Of a stretch of DNA of 64,000 nt, positions 44,175 through 54,242 are shown in pieces. The notes under the pieces are model-generated. The model searched no databases. It had not been told where the DNA came from and worked only from the letters and a program-made list of their open reading frames with translations. Positions within the stretch are counted from its first letter, which is position 1. Each line of letters starts with the position of its first letter. The stretch covers positions 188,001 through 252,000 of the forward strand of contig JAQFVV010006426.1 of NCBI GenBank assembly GCA_028023455.1, read 5' to 3'. The DNA comes from Epiperipatus broadwayi. Its lineage: Eukaryota > Onychophora > Udeonychophora > Euonychophora > Peripatidae. A program made the translations under genes and the position numbers.

Positions 44175-44810
44175 TATGCCAGTATTAACATCAGCATCAC
44201 TTTATATAATTATTGGCCACTGCAGAATGAAAATCTCTCCAATTTTAACTTAGTTTCTTTGATTTATAATCTTTCTTCCTTATACTGCTTCATACACATT
44301 TTAATTTTGTCCATATCACACATGATCTCTTACTAGATCTTTTACAATCATTTGTAATTCAGTTTAAGATTTCACCTATTCAGTTATTATCATATTCTCT
44401 ACTGATATGCTAGTCTACAATCATTTCAATTTGTTAATTCTTTCAATAATAGCAGCAACTGTTGTTTTCTCTCTTAACATATTTTGTCTTGGATCCCTTT
44501 TTCTTACTATCAATTTACATTTTTTCCATACTTCACTGAATGATCTTAAACCTGTATGTTGCTCTTTTGTTAAGTGTACAATTCTTTGATCCATATAGAA
44601 GAGCTTGTAAAACCCATTTATTTAAAAAAATCTTTATTTTCAAACACATAGGTAGATTTTCTTTTAATGTGAAGTTATCTCTACCAAAAACACATCGAAA
44701 TTTATTTCTATGAATAATTTTATTATGTTTCTATCTGTATTAATAATCTGATCAAGGTATTTGTTGTTAATTTCTTCTAATTCGTGATAACAAATCTTTT
44801 CTTTACTCAC
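44175..44810 (-). pseudogene. 3' fragment of RTE-like LINE, longer copy
   Basis: The minus strand reads YLDQIINTDRNII (equivalent to the YLGQ.I motif after the RT palm), then after a frameshift FGRDNFTLKENLPMCLK, LNKWVLQALLYGSKN and CTLNKRA. These match the PMCLKRKVF, CVLPALTYGSETW and TL.KR segments of RTE-type LINEs. Further on SMEKM and the 3' end GGAGAGATTTTCATTCTGCA match the copy at 7010-7370. It covers more of the thumb region than that copy. RT palm absent; frameshifts and stops throughout. Confidence 0.75.
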
Positions 44811-44814
44811 ACAC

Positions 44815-45280
44815 TTCATATAAACATATACACCATTAGTACAAACATAGACATAATGAGTAATAATGTTTTACTGTATTCATTTAGTTCCTGATTAAAT
44901 TAAGATTCCATGTTGCCTTATTTTTTTTTACAATTATATAAGGAAATAGAGATAAAAGACAAAATAAAATCTTAAAATAGCTCAGTAAATGACAAAGACC
45001 CTCATAAAAACAACAGACTTGCTTTTTTGAAAGTTGGTCAAATTCAAACTTTGTAATATATTTTAATTAAGAATATCTAGATATCCATTTAATGAGACTA
45101 TTGGGTGGTTAGATGAGATAATTATGGGATATTTTTTAAAAAAAATCTTAAGTCTTATTAAAAACGAATATATTTTGTCTTATCTAACATGTATTCAAAC
45201 CGGCATGTTAAAATTGCTCAATGTCACCATCACTACTGATATAGATAAATATACATATAATAAATAGTAAAATAAATTCT
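44815..45280. other. AT-rich stretch, no gene seen
   Basis: No assignable feature. Confidence 0.5.
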
Positions 45281-45282
45281 AC

Positions 45283-45614
45283 AAGAGTATATAGATAATT
45301 ATCAACTATTACAGTAATAAATTTTGGTATAAAATAATATTTTTCTAAAGCAGGCTTTTGATATGGTGTAATTTTGTCAAAGCACGACTAAAGTGAATAT
45401 TAGCTAATATATTAGTGTATTTGCATATGCATAAACATACATTAACACTAGTCACTGATTATCATATATTTGCATGTGTAAATTGACCTAGTAATAGGCT
45501 ATGTCATTGGATTAAATTACTAGTGCTTACTAAGAGGAATGCTATTGATTCTTATATTTATGAAATTCATAGAGTTAATTATGTGCTATAGTTGATAATT
45601 ATCTACATATTCTT
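45283..45614. mobile_element. MITE with ~27-bp TIRs
   Basis: AAGAGTATATAGATAATTAT (45283 on) is mirrored at 45588-45614 with two mismatches. 332 bp, no protein. Confidence 0.75.
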
Positions 45615-45619
45615 AGAGA

Positions 45620-46590
45620 ATTTATTTTATTACATATTATCTTCAGTATATAAATATATTATAATTTTTCTTACATAATAAATAGTCAATTACTTCATTG
45701 AATAAATGGACAATCAAATCATATTGTGTATAATTTGAAAGTTGATCTATCACCATAAACTTTGTCATAAAATGAATTTTGCTGTAAATCCAGAAAATAC
45801 CCAATTATCATAGAATTTAACTTGAAAACTTAAATACATACTGTTAATGATGGTATACAATTTATATATAAATTAAACTTGCAATAAATATATTTGTTGA
45901 GTTTGTGATGCTAAACTTCAGGTTATTTGAGTATTCTCAGATTTTAAATAAAATATGTATCAAATAAGAACTGATATTTGATTAATAAACTTTTAATACA
46001 TTAAGATTTACATAATGTAAAATATAAATTCAATATTATATTATATGCAATGAGATATCTCTATTATATGTTCTGTCTATATATATTGTAACTAATCGGG
46101 TTATATGGTATACAGCAACAATTGTGTGTGCATATATATATATATAAAGTAAAGGAAAAGTAGAAGTAAACACAGAGGTAAATTTTTGTAGACATTTTCT
46201 ACATTTCATTTGAAATAAAAATAATAAATAAAGGATTAAATAACTCTGAATTAAAACAGAATTTTATTATGAAATAAATATTTTTTTTAAAAAAAGTCTA
46301 AGTAAATAATATTATTCTGATTTTGAAATTTAAAAAACAAGTAAGTTTTATGTTTAAAATAGAACTGATAATTGTAAATATTTCTATCATCTATTCTTTT
46401 TGAAAAATCTTTTAATTAATGCTTATGTAAAATTCTCTATTTAAGTGAATACTTTGATAAAAATGTCAAACTTGTTTTCAAAAGGGATTAGAAAGATTAA
46501 AAAATTCTGTTTTCAATTATGTTGTTTTTATCACTACAGATTCTCTTATAAAAAGGACTGATAAAAATATCAATTCAGTTTTGGCTAATA
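45620..46590. other. AT-rich stretch, no gene seen
   Basis: No assignable feature. A short TA run lies at about 46133-46146. Confidence 0.5.
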
Positions 46591-46591
46591 A

Positions 46592-46735
46592 TTTTTAGAG
46601 AAACAGCTAGCCACTTGCAAAGTCTGGTTTTAATATTTAGAGAAGCAGCCAACACATATTTAGCTGCAAAGTTTGGCTTTAAAATTTTGAGAAGCAGTGG
46701 GCAGCAAGATTAGTTTGCTGTAATTGGAAGTAAAT
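46592..46735. repeat. Minisatellite, three diverged 41-49-bp units
   Basis: Units begin TTTAGAGAAACAGC (about 46593), TTTAGAGAAGCAGCC (about 46634) and TTTTGAGAAGCAGTGG (about 46684), with GCAAAGT-TGG-TTTAA later in the unit. Confidence 0.7.
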
Positions 46736-46739
46736 AGCT

Positions 46740-48180
46740 AGCCAGAAAGAGTTGGGTAACAGACATGGTTTCCAGAACTATACAGATAGCTCTCATAAGA
46801 TGTAGCTGACATCAAGCCAGCAGTTTCAGCAATGAGCAGTCTACTAATTCTGTATACTAGAATTTTGATTCACTTAAAAACTGGGTCAACTTAAAATGGA
46901 TTAATTAGCTTGTTAAGTGTGTTATAAAATACAGTTTTCTAGCCTAAAGTTCATCAAGTTCTAGACCCAAGGGAACTGATTGAATGCTATAATTTTATCT
47001 GAATTATACCTTCCTGAATATGACAATCCTGAATTATACCAGTCTCATCAAGACCAAGAGAAGCATAGACAAATATATATATACAATGGTAAGTAGCATT
47101 ATATATATATGATGAAAATGAAATTTTAAATCATTTCTTTGAAATAAAAAACCATTTAAACGTCTATATATTTTAAAAGATAACAAGTAAACAATTTTGC
47201 TTAAATTGAATAAAAATCTAAAAGTAATGATTGAATTCTGGGTGATTTATTTTGAAAAAAGAAAAAGAGAACACCAAAAATCTTTTTTAGATTAATTTAA
47301 GATGTAATTAATTAATTGAGAGTGACTTGTCATAAAAAAACTTTTAAGTTACCTATCAAAAATTGATTTTATTTTAAAGAAGCGAAAAGAAAATACTTTT
47401 ATTGGCTGAAAAAAACTAATTAATATTAATTCATATTATCTATATGTTCATAGATACACATGTATGTGTGAATTTTATGTATAGTTTTCAACTGAAATTA
47501 TGAAATATATTTTTAATAAATGTATTATTTTGATAAATTCAAACATGTTCATTTTATATTAAGCTACATGTCTGTGTGCTGAATGGGTTTTTAATAAATC
47601 TATATAGAACATACATGTGAATCATAATGTAATAATTTGAATTGTGTCTAATAATTTTGTAAATCACAAATGTAATAATTTTTTTATTGTTTATTAATCA
47701 AAATCAGAAGGCTTAATTTGAAGGTGTAGCCATATTATAAAGACCTTACTATCATTTTTTATTGTTAATAAACTTGTACTCAATTGTTAAAAATTGTATT
47801 GCATAATCTCTTGGTCACCATAACAGTAATAGAGTACATTTTCTCTGATATAGATTCAAATACATTCAAGAATAATGGCTGATATATAAATGGGAATGTA
47901 TATTAATGTGTTTGGGCATCCAGAGATGATCAATCATTATTCTGGTTGGTGCAAAAGAGAATAGTCTTTAAAGCCTGTGCACTATATTTTTATTTTAGTT
48001 TAGTCTTAGAAATGAAGTTTATAGTTGATCAGTGCATTAGTGGCACTAAGTGGCCAGAGCATTGATGATGATCAGCATGTTTTAATGTTTCACCATTGTT
48101 TTTCTGATTTTTTATTATTAGGTATTCTGATAGGGGATTACTTAGTTTGTGCTTCCAAGTTAATGGTTATATATAATTGC
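46740..48180. other. AT-rich stretch, no gene seen
   Basis: No assignable feature. A short duplicated word CCTGAATTATACC occurs near 47005 and 47030 with variation. Confidence 0.5.
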
Positions 48181-48184
48181 CCCA

Positions 48185-48262
48185 AGCTGGCAATGGCTCA
48201 ATAGTTAGCCTAATATACAAAAGACCCATTTCCAATCCACTCACCAGATTAACTGTTGATTT
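48185..48262 (+). repeat. Possible tRNA-like SINE remnant
   Basis: TGGCTCAATAGTTAGC resembles a tRNA D-arm/A box. About 30 bases on, CCCATTTCCAATCCACTC has a B-box-like end. Related AACTGTTGATTTAT words follow at 48250 and 48299. No confident tail. Confidence 0.4.
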
Positions 48263-48264
48263 AT

Positions 48265-48960
48265 ATTTTTTATTGTTTCTAATCCAGCCATAAGATAAAC
48301 TGTTGATTTATTTATTTTGGATAAATCATTCATAATGATGAATGATTATTACTTTTGAGAAGTGCTGATGAACTTATAGCTAGCTATGCTGATATCTCAG
48401 AGTGATCTATCATGCTCATCTCTTTTGAGATTAAATTTTATTTTTTTAACTTGCAGATAAAAATACAATTCCCAAGATTCCTCATGGTTTTAATTCCAAT
48501 TTTCTGTAGAGTTACCAATGGCTAACAAATTAATGGCAGTTGATCTTCACATACCAGTAGTGACCATCACCCCAGGTATGATCCTGTATTTACCTATAAT
48601 ATTACAATATATATATATTCAATACAAGAAATTTGAGTGCATTAGATTTAAAATGCTTGCTAAGACCATATGCCAAGAACTAGATTACAGATATTGGTAG
48701 GATAGCATTGAAAGTAGGTATAACATGTACTAGTTACTACTCATTGATTACTTAAGCTTACAATAGATAGCTCTGGAATAAAAAAAATTGCTCCAAAATT
48801 ATGCAATAGAAATGATGTTGTTTGGATATGTGCAATTTTTTTATTTATAAGAAGGAATTATACAGGAAAGATAGGTTGCATTTAGCTAAACAAGGAAGTA
48901 AAGCATTAGGGAGTTTAATTTATAAAAAATATAATAGTTTGGAAATTTTATAAAGGGGAT
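48265..48960. other. AT-rich stretch, no gene seen
   Basis: The plus-strand frame 48518-48700 has no recognised domain. The 5' limit of the following LINE is not defined and may reach into this stretch. Confidence 0.45.
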
Positions 48961-49149
48961 AGGATTTTAAATTACAGTATTATCAAAAAAAGGTTAAGAA
49001 TGGATGGAATGTAAGAAGTAAACAAATAGCTCAAATCCAGATATAAATGTAGTTGTGGAGAGAGAATGGGTCTGTAAAACTAATGATAAACAAACTAGTT
49101 ACAAATATAATAGAGAAGAAAAAGTCAAAAGAATTTATAATAGGATAGT

Positions 49150-50070
49150 AAGAAGGTAAGAAATTGTTAAAATTGAATATTTGAATATGCAAGCTGGAAG
49201 GAGACTAGGAAAGTGGTTGGAATTAAACAAAGCAGTTAAAAATGAAGGGCTTGTGTTATTAGCAGTAATGAAAACACATCTAAGAAAGAAAAAAAACTTA
49301 TATTGGAAAATTTGTATGGCAGGGTATAAATAGAAAAGCAAAAAAAAGGGGGTGGTGGTATAGGAGTTACATCAAAAAGTATTTAAATACTATAAAGTGT
49401 CAAGAACATTTGTGGTTTTAGATAAGGTTAAAAAGACAAGAATTGATGGTGGCTATAGTGTATATGGCCATTGAAAACAGTAAAAGTATAATACAGTGAA
49501 ACAGTAGTATATATGTATAGTTAAGGATATACAGACTTTCAAAAAAAGGAAGAAAGTAATGGTTACATAGGATATGAATGGCATATTAAAGAAATTGATG
49601 ATATGGATAACAAGAATGGACAGCTTTTGATTTTTTTGTCAGAGAGTAAATTTGAGCATTGAAAATTTATCAAATATTTATGAGAAGCAATACAAATGGT
49701 CTAGAAATAATATATTTTATACAATAGATATGTATTAGTAGAAAAAGAGGGAATGAATAAAGTACAGAAAATTAAAGTGTTTGATAATGAAGAGAGAATA
49801 TGTAATAGTGATCATAATTTCTTTATAATAGAAATGGTTAGTAATGTGATAAAAACTCATAATAATGATAGCAAGGATAGTGAAAGATGTGGATGGAAAG
49901 TGAATGATAAGAATAAATTAGAAAAATATAAAATAAAAGTAGAAGAAATCATGGAAGAGTTTGTCAGGGATGAATATAAAGACTGGTATGAAGAAATAGA
50001 AAAAGTGACAGCAGTTGAGAATATTCAGAAGAATAAAAGTAATGGAAAAATGAGAATTAGTAAAGTGTAA
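49150..50070 (+). pseudogene. LINE endonuclease (APE-type) region
   Basis: Reading across frames: YLNMQAGRRLGKWLELNKAV, then KTHLRK (the ETHL motif with E changed to K), GGGGIGV, a GDMNG-like GDFN motif, NGQLLIF, and SDHNFFII at 49807 on. This is the standard order of APE endonucleases in LINEs, which nick target DNA. The Glu of ETHL is lost here. The longest clean piece is 49753-50070. Confidence 0.75.
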
Positions 50071-50459
50071 AAGAGAGGGGGAAAGCATGTAGAGAATATA
50101 AATGTGCTATTAAAAATGAAAGAAGTGAAAAATATGTTAATATTAAATGGGAAAACTATTTATTAAAAAGATGTAGCTAAAATAGATAATTATATAGGGA
50201 TAATGAAATTAAATAGTAAATTATTGGAGGATATTAATAAAAATGGAAGAAATGGGAGTAAAAAAATTTGGAAATATATTAAAAGAAGGAATGTAGAAGA
50301 GAGGGAAGTCATATTACTAAATGATGGGGAAAAAGAGTGTAGCTCTAGAGAAGAATTAGAGACACTCTAGAGTAGAATTAGAGATAATAAATAAGTATGT
50401 AATGGATATAGAAAATGTGTTATATGTGAAGAACAGTTGATGACAAACATGAAAGCACA

Positions 50460-51300
50460 TAGTAATGGGAATATTAGTTTTACAGGAATTGAATGATACA
50501 GGGAAGATATTAAAAAGTAGAAAGGCAGGAGGTTTAGCTGGATGGGCAGCATGGTAATAAAATGGGGCAAAATTAAATTTATTATCATGTTTAATAAGAT
50601 GGCACAGAACATAGAATTTCCAGATAGCTGAAATAATACAAGAGTGAGGTTACCATTTAAAAAGAAGTGTAAGGATCATAAGAAAATTAAACAATTATAG
50701 ATCGATAGTAGTAATGTCAGTGTTATATAAAGTTTTCACATATATGCTGGCTGGAAGAGTCACAAAATAGATGGAATAATATAGTGAGAGAAATATAAGG
50801 TTTTGTTTGATAAGAGAGGTGTATAGGAGATAGTGTACTTGTAGATATGAATAGGAATACAGGTAGATATTTATATATGGTCTTTATAGATATAGAGGAG
50901 GCATATGGTAGGGAAAAACAAATAGATTATGGGTAGGTTTAGTAAATTTGGGAATGAATGGAGTTTTAGTGGATCTTGTTAAAATATTGTATAAAAATAA
51001 TTACTATATGTATCAATTAGGAAATATAGAATCAGAGTCAAAACTGGGGTGGGATTATGGCAAGGTTGCCCTATGTTACCTATTTTGTTTTTGTTATATT
51101 TGAGAAAAATGAGTGAACAACAGAAATACTTGGACAAGAGATAAATATATTAATAGATGGCAAGGGAGTGTATACATTGTCATGTCTTTTATTTGCTGAT
51201 GATATCTTCTTGTGCACAGAAAGTAAGAAAGATATAGAAGATAGGGTGAAGACTTGCGCAAAGGTTGGTAAAGAGATTGGGATTCAATTTAGTGAAAAAA
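50460..51300 (+). pseudogene. LINE reverse transcriptase region
   Basis: Fragments in order: KSRKAGGLAGW (the KA.GPDGI region), a NNYRSIVVMSVLYKVFTYML segment, IDIEEAY (F.D...AYD block), QGCPMLPILF, and LLFADDIFLC with the catalytic FADD at 51192-51203. Several stops and frameshifts lie between blocks. The reading stops at the 51301 insertion, a few codons after a VGKEIGIQFSEK-like helix. Confidence 0.78.
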
Positions 51301-52110
51301 TTGGTAAATGTCTGAAATCTGGGTGCGGCCACTTGATGGCATTGTTCCTGTACAAAAATAATGAAATGTAACATTACCAAGCTGATATTTTTTTTATTGA
51401 AAAATTTACAAAACAAAATTAATTTTTTTTAATTAAATGATATGAAACAAAATTTTTTTTTTTATTTATGCTATTTTTTTTTTAAATAATATTTTAAAAT
51501 ATTACAGTTTTAAAATTATACGAAACATTATTTACATTGCATTTTTTAATTACATGATACATTTCAGTGTGTAGCACTGGAAGACAGCATGCACGCACTG
51601 TTTACCAGATCTAGATTGGATCCAAAGACAAACAGTATGTCAAAACATGTGTTACTCTCATACAGTCGACATGATTTACAAAACAACCTACAATACATGA
51701 CTTATGTGAAATGGTGCTGAGACCTACCCTTTTGCAATTTTTTTCACATTCTACATTCTGTTGGGAAGCACTGCGACTTCCTTACAATTATTAATATGTA
51801 ATAGTATGTCACATAGGGCACAACATTGTTACTTAGAATGCACATTAAAATAGTTATGGCCAGTTGAATTCCATACAACCTCACATCATATGGTAGTGAG
51901 CTTTGAAGTGTTTGCTATTTCCATAGTGTCACAAAGCACATCAGTGGGCTGTAATATTGGTATGAAACACCATCTACACCTGCTAATGGCTAATATGAAC
52001 AGAATTGTTCTACATTTCATAAATTTGGCTGTGTAAATGGCATATTTCTGTGCTTTTGCACAGAAACAACACCATCAAGCAGCCATGCCCAGATTTCAGA
52101 CGATTACCAA
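51301..52110. mobile_element. 810-bp TIR DNA element inserted in the LINE
   Basis: Left end TTGGTAAATGTCTGAAATCT is mirrored at the right end (AGATTTCAGACGATTACCAA, ending 52110). Inverted similarity extends about 50 bp (GCGGCCACTTGATGGCATTG versus GGCTGCTTGATGGTGTTG). Removing it brings the LINE reading back together at an A-run, where the target duplication is hidden. Internal words shared with the hAT-like element at 32313-35034 are AATGTAA-ATTACCA-GC and GTTACTCTCAT or ATTACTCTCAT beside ATGATTTACAAAAC. No transposase. Confidence 0.82.
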
Positions 52111-53100
52111 AAAATCGAAAGTAACGATGATAAATGCTGGGGGGAAAAAAGAGAATTTTTATTGTAGGATATAAAGTTAAAGGTGGTGAATAGGTATAAC
52201 TATTTGGGAATTGTCTTAAGTAATCAGAGGAATTGTTTGGCAGAATAGGAGAAAAAATTGATAAATGAAGCAAAAAAAAGGGACTGATAAGGAAATAACA
52301 GTGTTTTCATATAATAAATATGATGTAGTTAGAATTATGTAGAAAGAATGGCAGTAGCAGGGTTAACATAATAACGATGCATTATATGTTAGAAAAGGGA
52401 TATGAGGTTACTTAGAAAAAGTACAAAAAGAAGTAAAAAGACACACATTAGATGCAGATGTGTAGATAGCCAAGGAGGCAGTCCAATAACAAATGGGATG
52501 GTGAAGTTTTTATATGAGAGATGTAAAAAGCAAAATGAAAGTGTTCAATAGATTGCAATTTATGGATAATAAGAAAATATCCCAAATAGCATTTAATTGG
52601 GTTACAAGTAAAGAACAGACAACAAGATGGGTAAAAAAGGTAGTATAATATGCAGAAGATTTGGATAAAGGCTTTATGTCAGTGTACTTGTACAAAAAGT
52701 GGATTGACTGTGTAAGAAGGATTGTTGAGTATTATAGTGGCAAAAAATGGGATAAAAGAATAGATGCATTAATAATAAATAGGGAGTTGAAGAGATGGAG
52801 AACTAGTATGAAGAATAAAAAGAGTTTAAATATATATAGAAATAAACAGAATATTGGGTGTGAATTAATTTATGATAATAGCAAGGAAAATAGTTTACTG
52901 TTTAAGGCTCGAACAGAATCATTAGCAACAAGGGAATATACACATAAATGAAGAAATGGTGGTGATTTAGTCTGCAAGTTATATAAGGAAGGCATGGAAA
53001 ATAGTAGGTATCTGCTAACTGAATGTAAATGTTTACAAGAAGAAAGGGTACAAATAATAAAGTTGTCGGAGAATAAATAAACAAAGTGAATATTTAGAAA
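52111..53100 (+). pseudogene. LINE C-terminal region after RT
   Basis: KSKVTMINAGG then YLGIVLSN open the thumb region. KEVKRHTLDAD, SQIAFNW and SKEQTTRWVKK follow. The best-kept frame (52661-52951) has LKRWRTSMKNKKSLNIYRNK, then ELIYDN, LLFKART, and on into a LLTECKCLQEER block that resembles the Cys/His-rich tail (C..C...H.L..C) of such LINEs. Only part of the Cys/His set remains. Confidence 0.72.
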
Positions 53101-53374
53101 GTGAGTTCTTAGTTTTTATACTGGGTTTACAAAAAGATGAAGAGGATCTAGATATAAAGGTTGTAGAGTGAACAAAATGATGTTGTTGAAATTGGGTAGA
53201 ACAGGGTAGAGCGGAATATGGGAAAAACTTAGGGTGGAGAATGGAAAATAAGATGACTAACAGGTTTCTAAGAGCCTGGTAGCTAAAAGATTCCTGACTT
53301 CAATAAAGAAGTGGTCACATCACATCTATCAGGTTTTGCAACCCAAGATGGTCAAATAATGTTTTTTTAATTTA

Positions 53375-53620
53375 AATATATATACACTTAGAAAATTATA
53401 CATATTCTATAGCAGAAGCGGTCAACCTGCTATATATTTATTTGCACATTAATAATGAAAAAATAAGTACTTGTTTATTATGATTGTTTTATTTTTTTTT
53501 TTACAAAATACATTAAAAATTAGATTGTCACCAATAACAAACTAATATCACTTTTCTATACTATCACCATTTTCAAATAAACCAAATATAAAATGAGATG
53601 AATATAATTAATGCCAAGCA
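53375..53620. other. AT-rich spacer
   Basis: No feature seen between the LINE 3' end and the next tRNA-like patch. Confidence 0.45.
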
Positions 53621-53624
53621 TAAT

Positions 53625-53715
53625 TGAGTGCAGTTGGTAGAATGCTGACTCTGGAACTGAAAGTCCACAATATGCTGCTTCAGTTTTGTTCATTTCAGAG
53701 CTCAAAATTATTATG
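53625..53715 (+). repeat. tRNA-like SINE remnant
   Basis: GAGTGCAGTTGGTAGAATGC looks like a tRNA D-arm with A box, then CTCTGGAACTGAAAGTC like the anticodon and variable arm. The T-arm (TTCAGTTTTGTTCATTTC) is poor. No clear tail. Confidence 0.45.
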
Positions 53716-53999
53716 AACTTGTTTTTTGTTTCCTCTCATTTGATCATTTTATGTTTGCAGTTATGGGTAGTGAGATAGATATCCTGTTAAAAAGTTGTGT
53801 AAAAAATAATTTTTACACATTATTATTTTTCTTTTTTATTATTGTAAAAGATTCACCCTAATAACATTTTTTCTCATAAATTACAATTTTGTAATATAGT
53901 TTTTTATATTATGTATGAATAATTATTATAATATAAAAAGGGTAAAACATAAATTTACTTATATTGTATATTTATGTACATATGCATACACAGAAGAGG

Positions 54000-54242
54000 T
54001 ATGTTCAGGATACAAGTTAAATTTGTAATATTATTTTATATACCTGGCGTCCAGATGTAATATATGGGATTTAAGCACAGACTTTGAAGCTCCCTTCAGC
54101 TATCTGCTCTATCTCATATAACTGACACACATGATCACACATATGTAAAAAAGGTAAATGATCTCCAATATTCGTACTTCACACTGAACCATCAGTTAGT
54201 CTAGATCATCATCTCCTACATATATATATATATATATATATA
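54000..54242 (-). repeat. Subfamily B foldback, left arm, first part
   Basis: Order ACACAGAAG-TATG, ATTATTTTATATACCTGGCG (remnant of the terminal hairpin), GGGATTTAAGCACAGACTTT, ACACATGATCACACATATG, hammerhead relic, then (TA)12 ending at 54242. The arm continues at 57007, on the far side of the 54243-57006 element. Confidence 0.8.
54158..54209 (-). ncRNA. Hammerhead-like motif with shortened stem II (G)
   Basis: Minus strand: outer stem I ATGATCT/AGATCAT is perfect (7 bp), inner CTAA/TTGG pairs with one wobble around an AGA bulge. CTGATG then runs straight into loop and 3' strand of stem II because the 5' strand is deleted. GAA is intact, cleavage-site A present. Inactive through the stem II deletion, but stem I is better kept than in B1. 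Confidence 0.6.

Larger units (their letters stand above)
48965..53370 (+). mobile_element. Decayed APE-type non-LTR retrotransposon (LINE) with nested insertion
   Basis: Endonuclease, reverse transcriptase and a C-terminal Cys/His region occur in order on the plus strand, interrupted only by an 810-bp TIR element (51301-52110). Its strand is unusually purine-rich (A/G), unlike the T-rich surroundings, so the borders are easy to see. 3' end: CAATAAAGAAG at about 53298, with no long A tail visible. A jockey/I/CR1-like relative is likely, clade unassigned. Many stops and frameshifts: not active. Confidence 0.85.
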
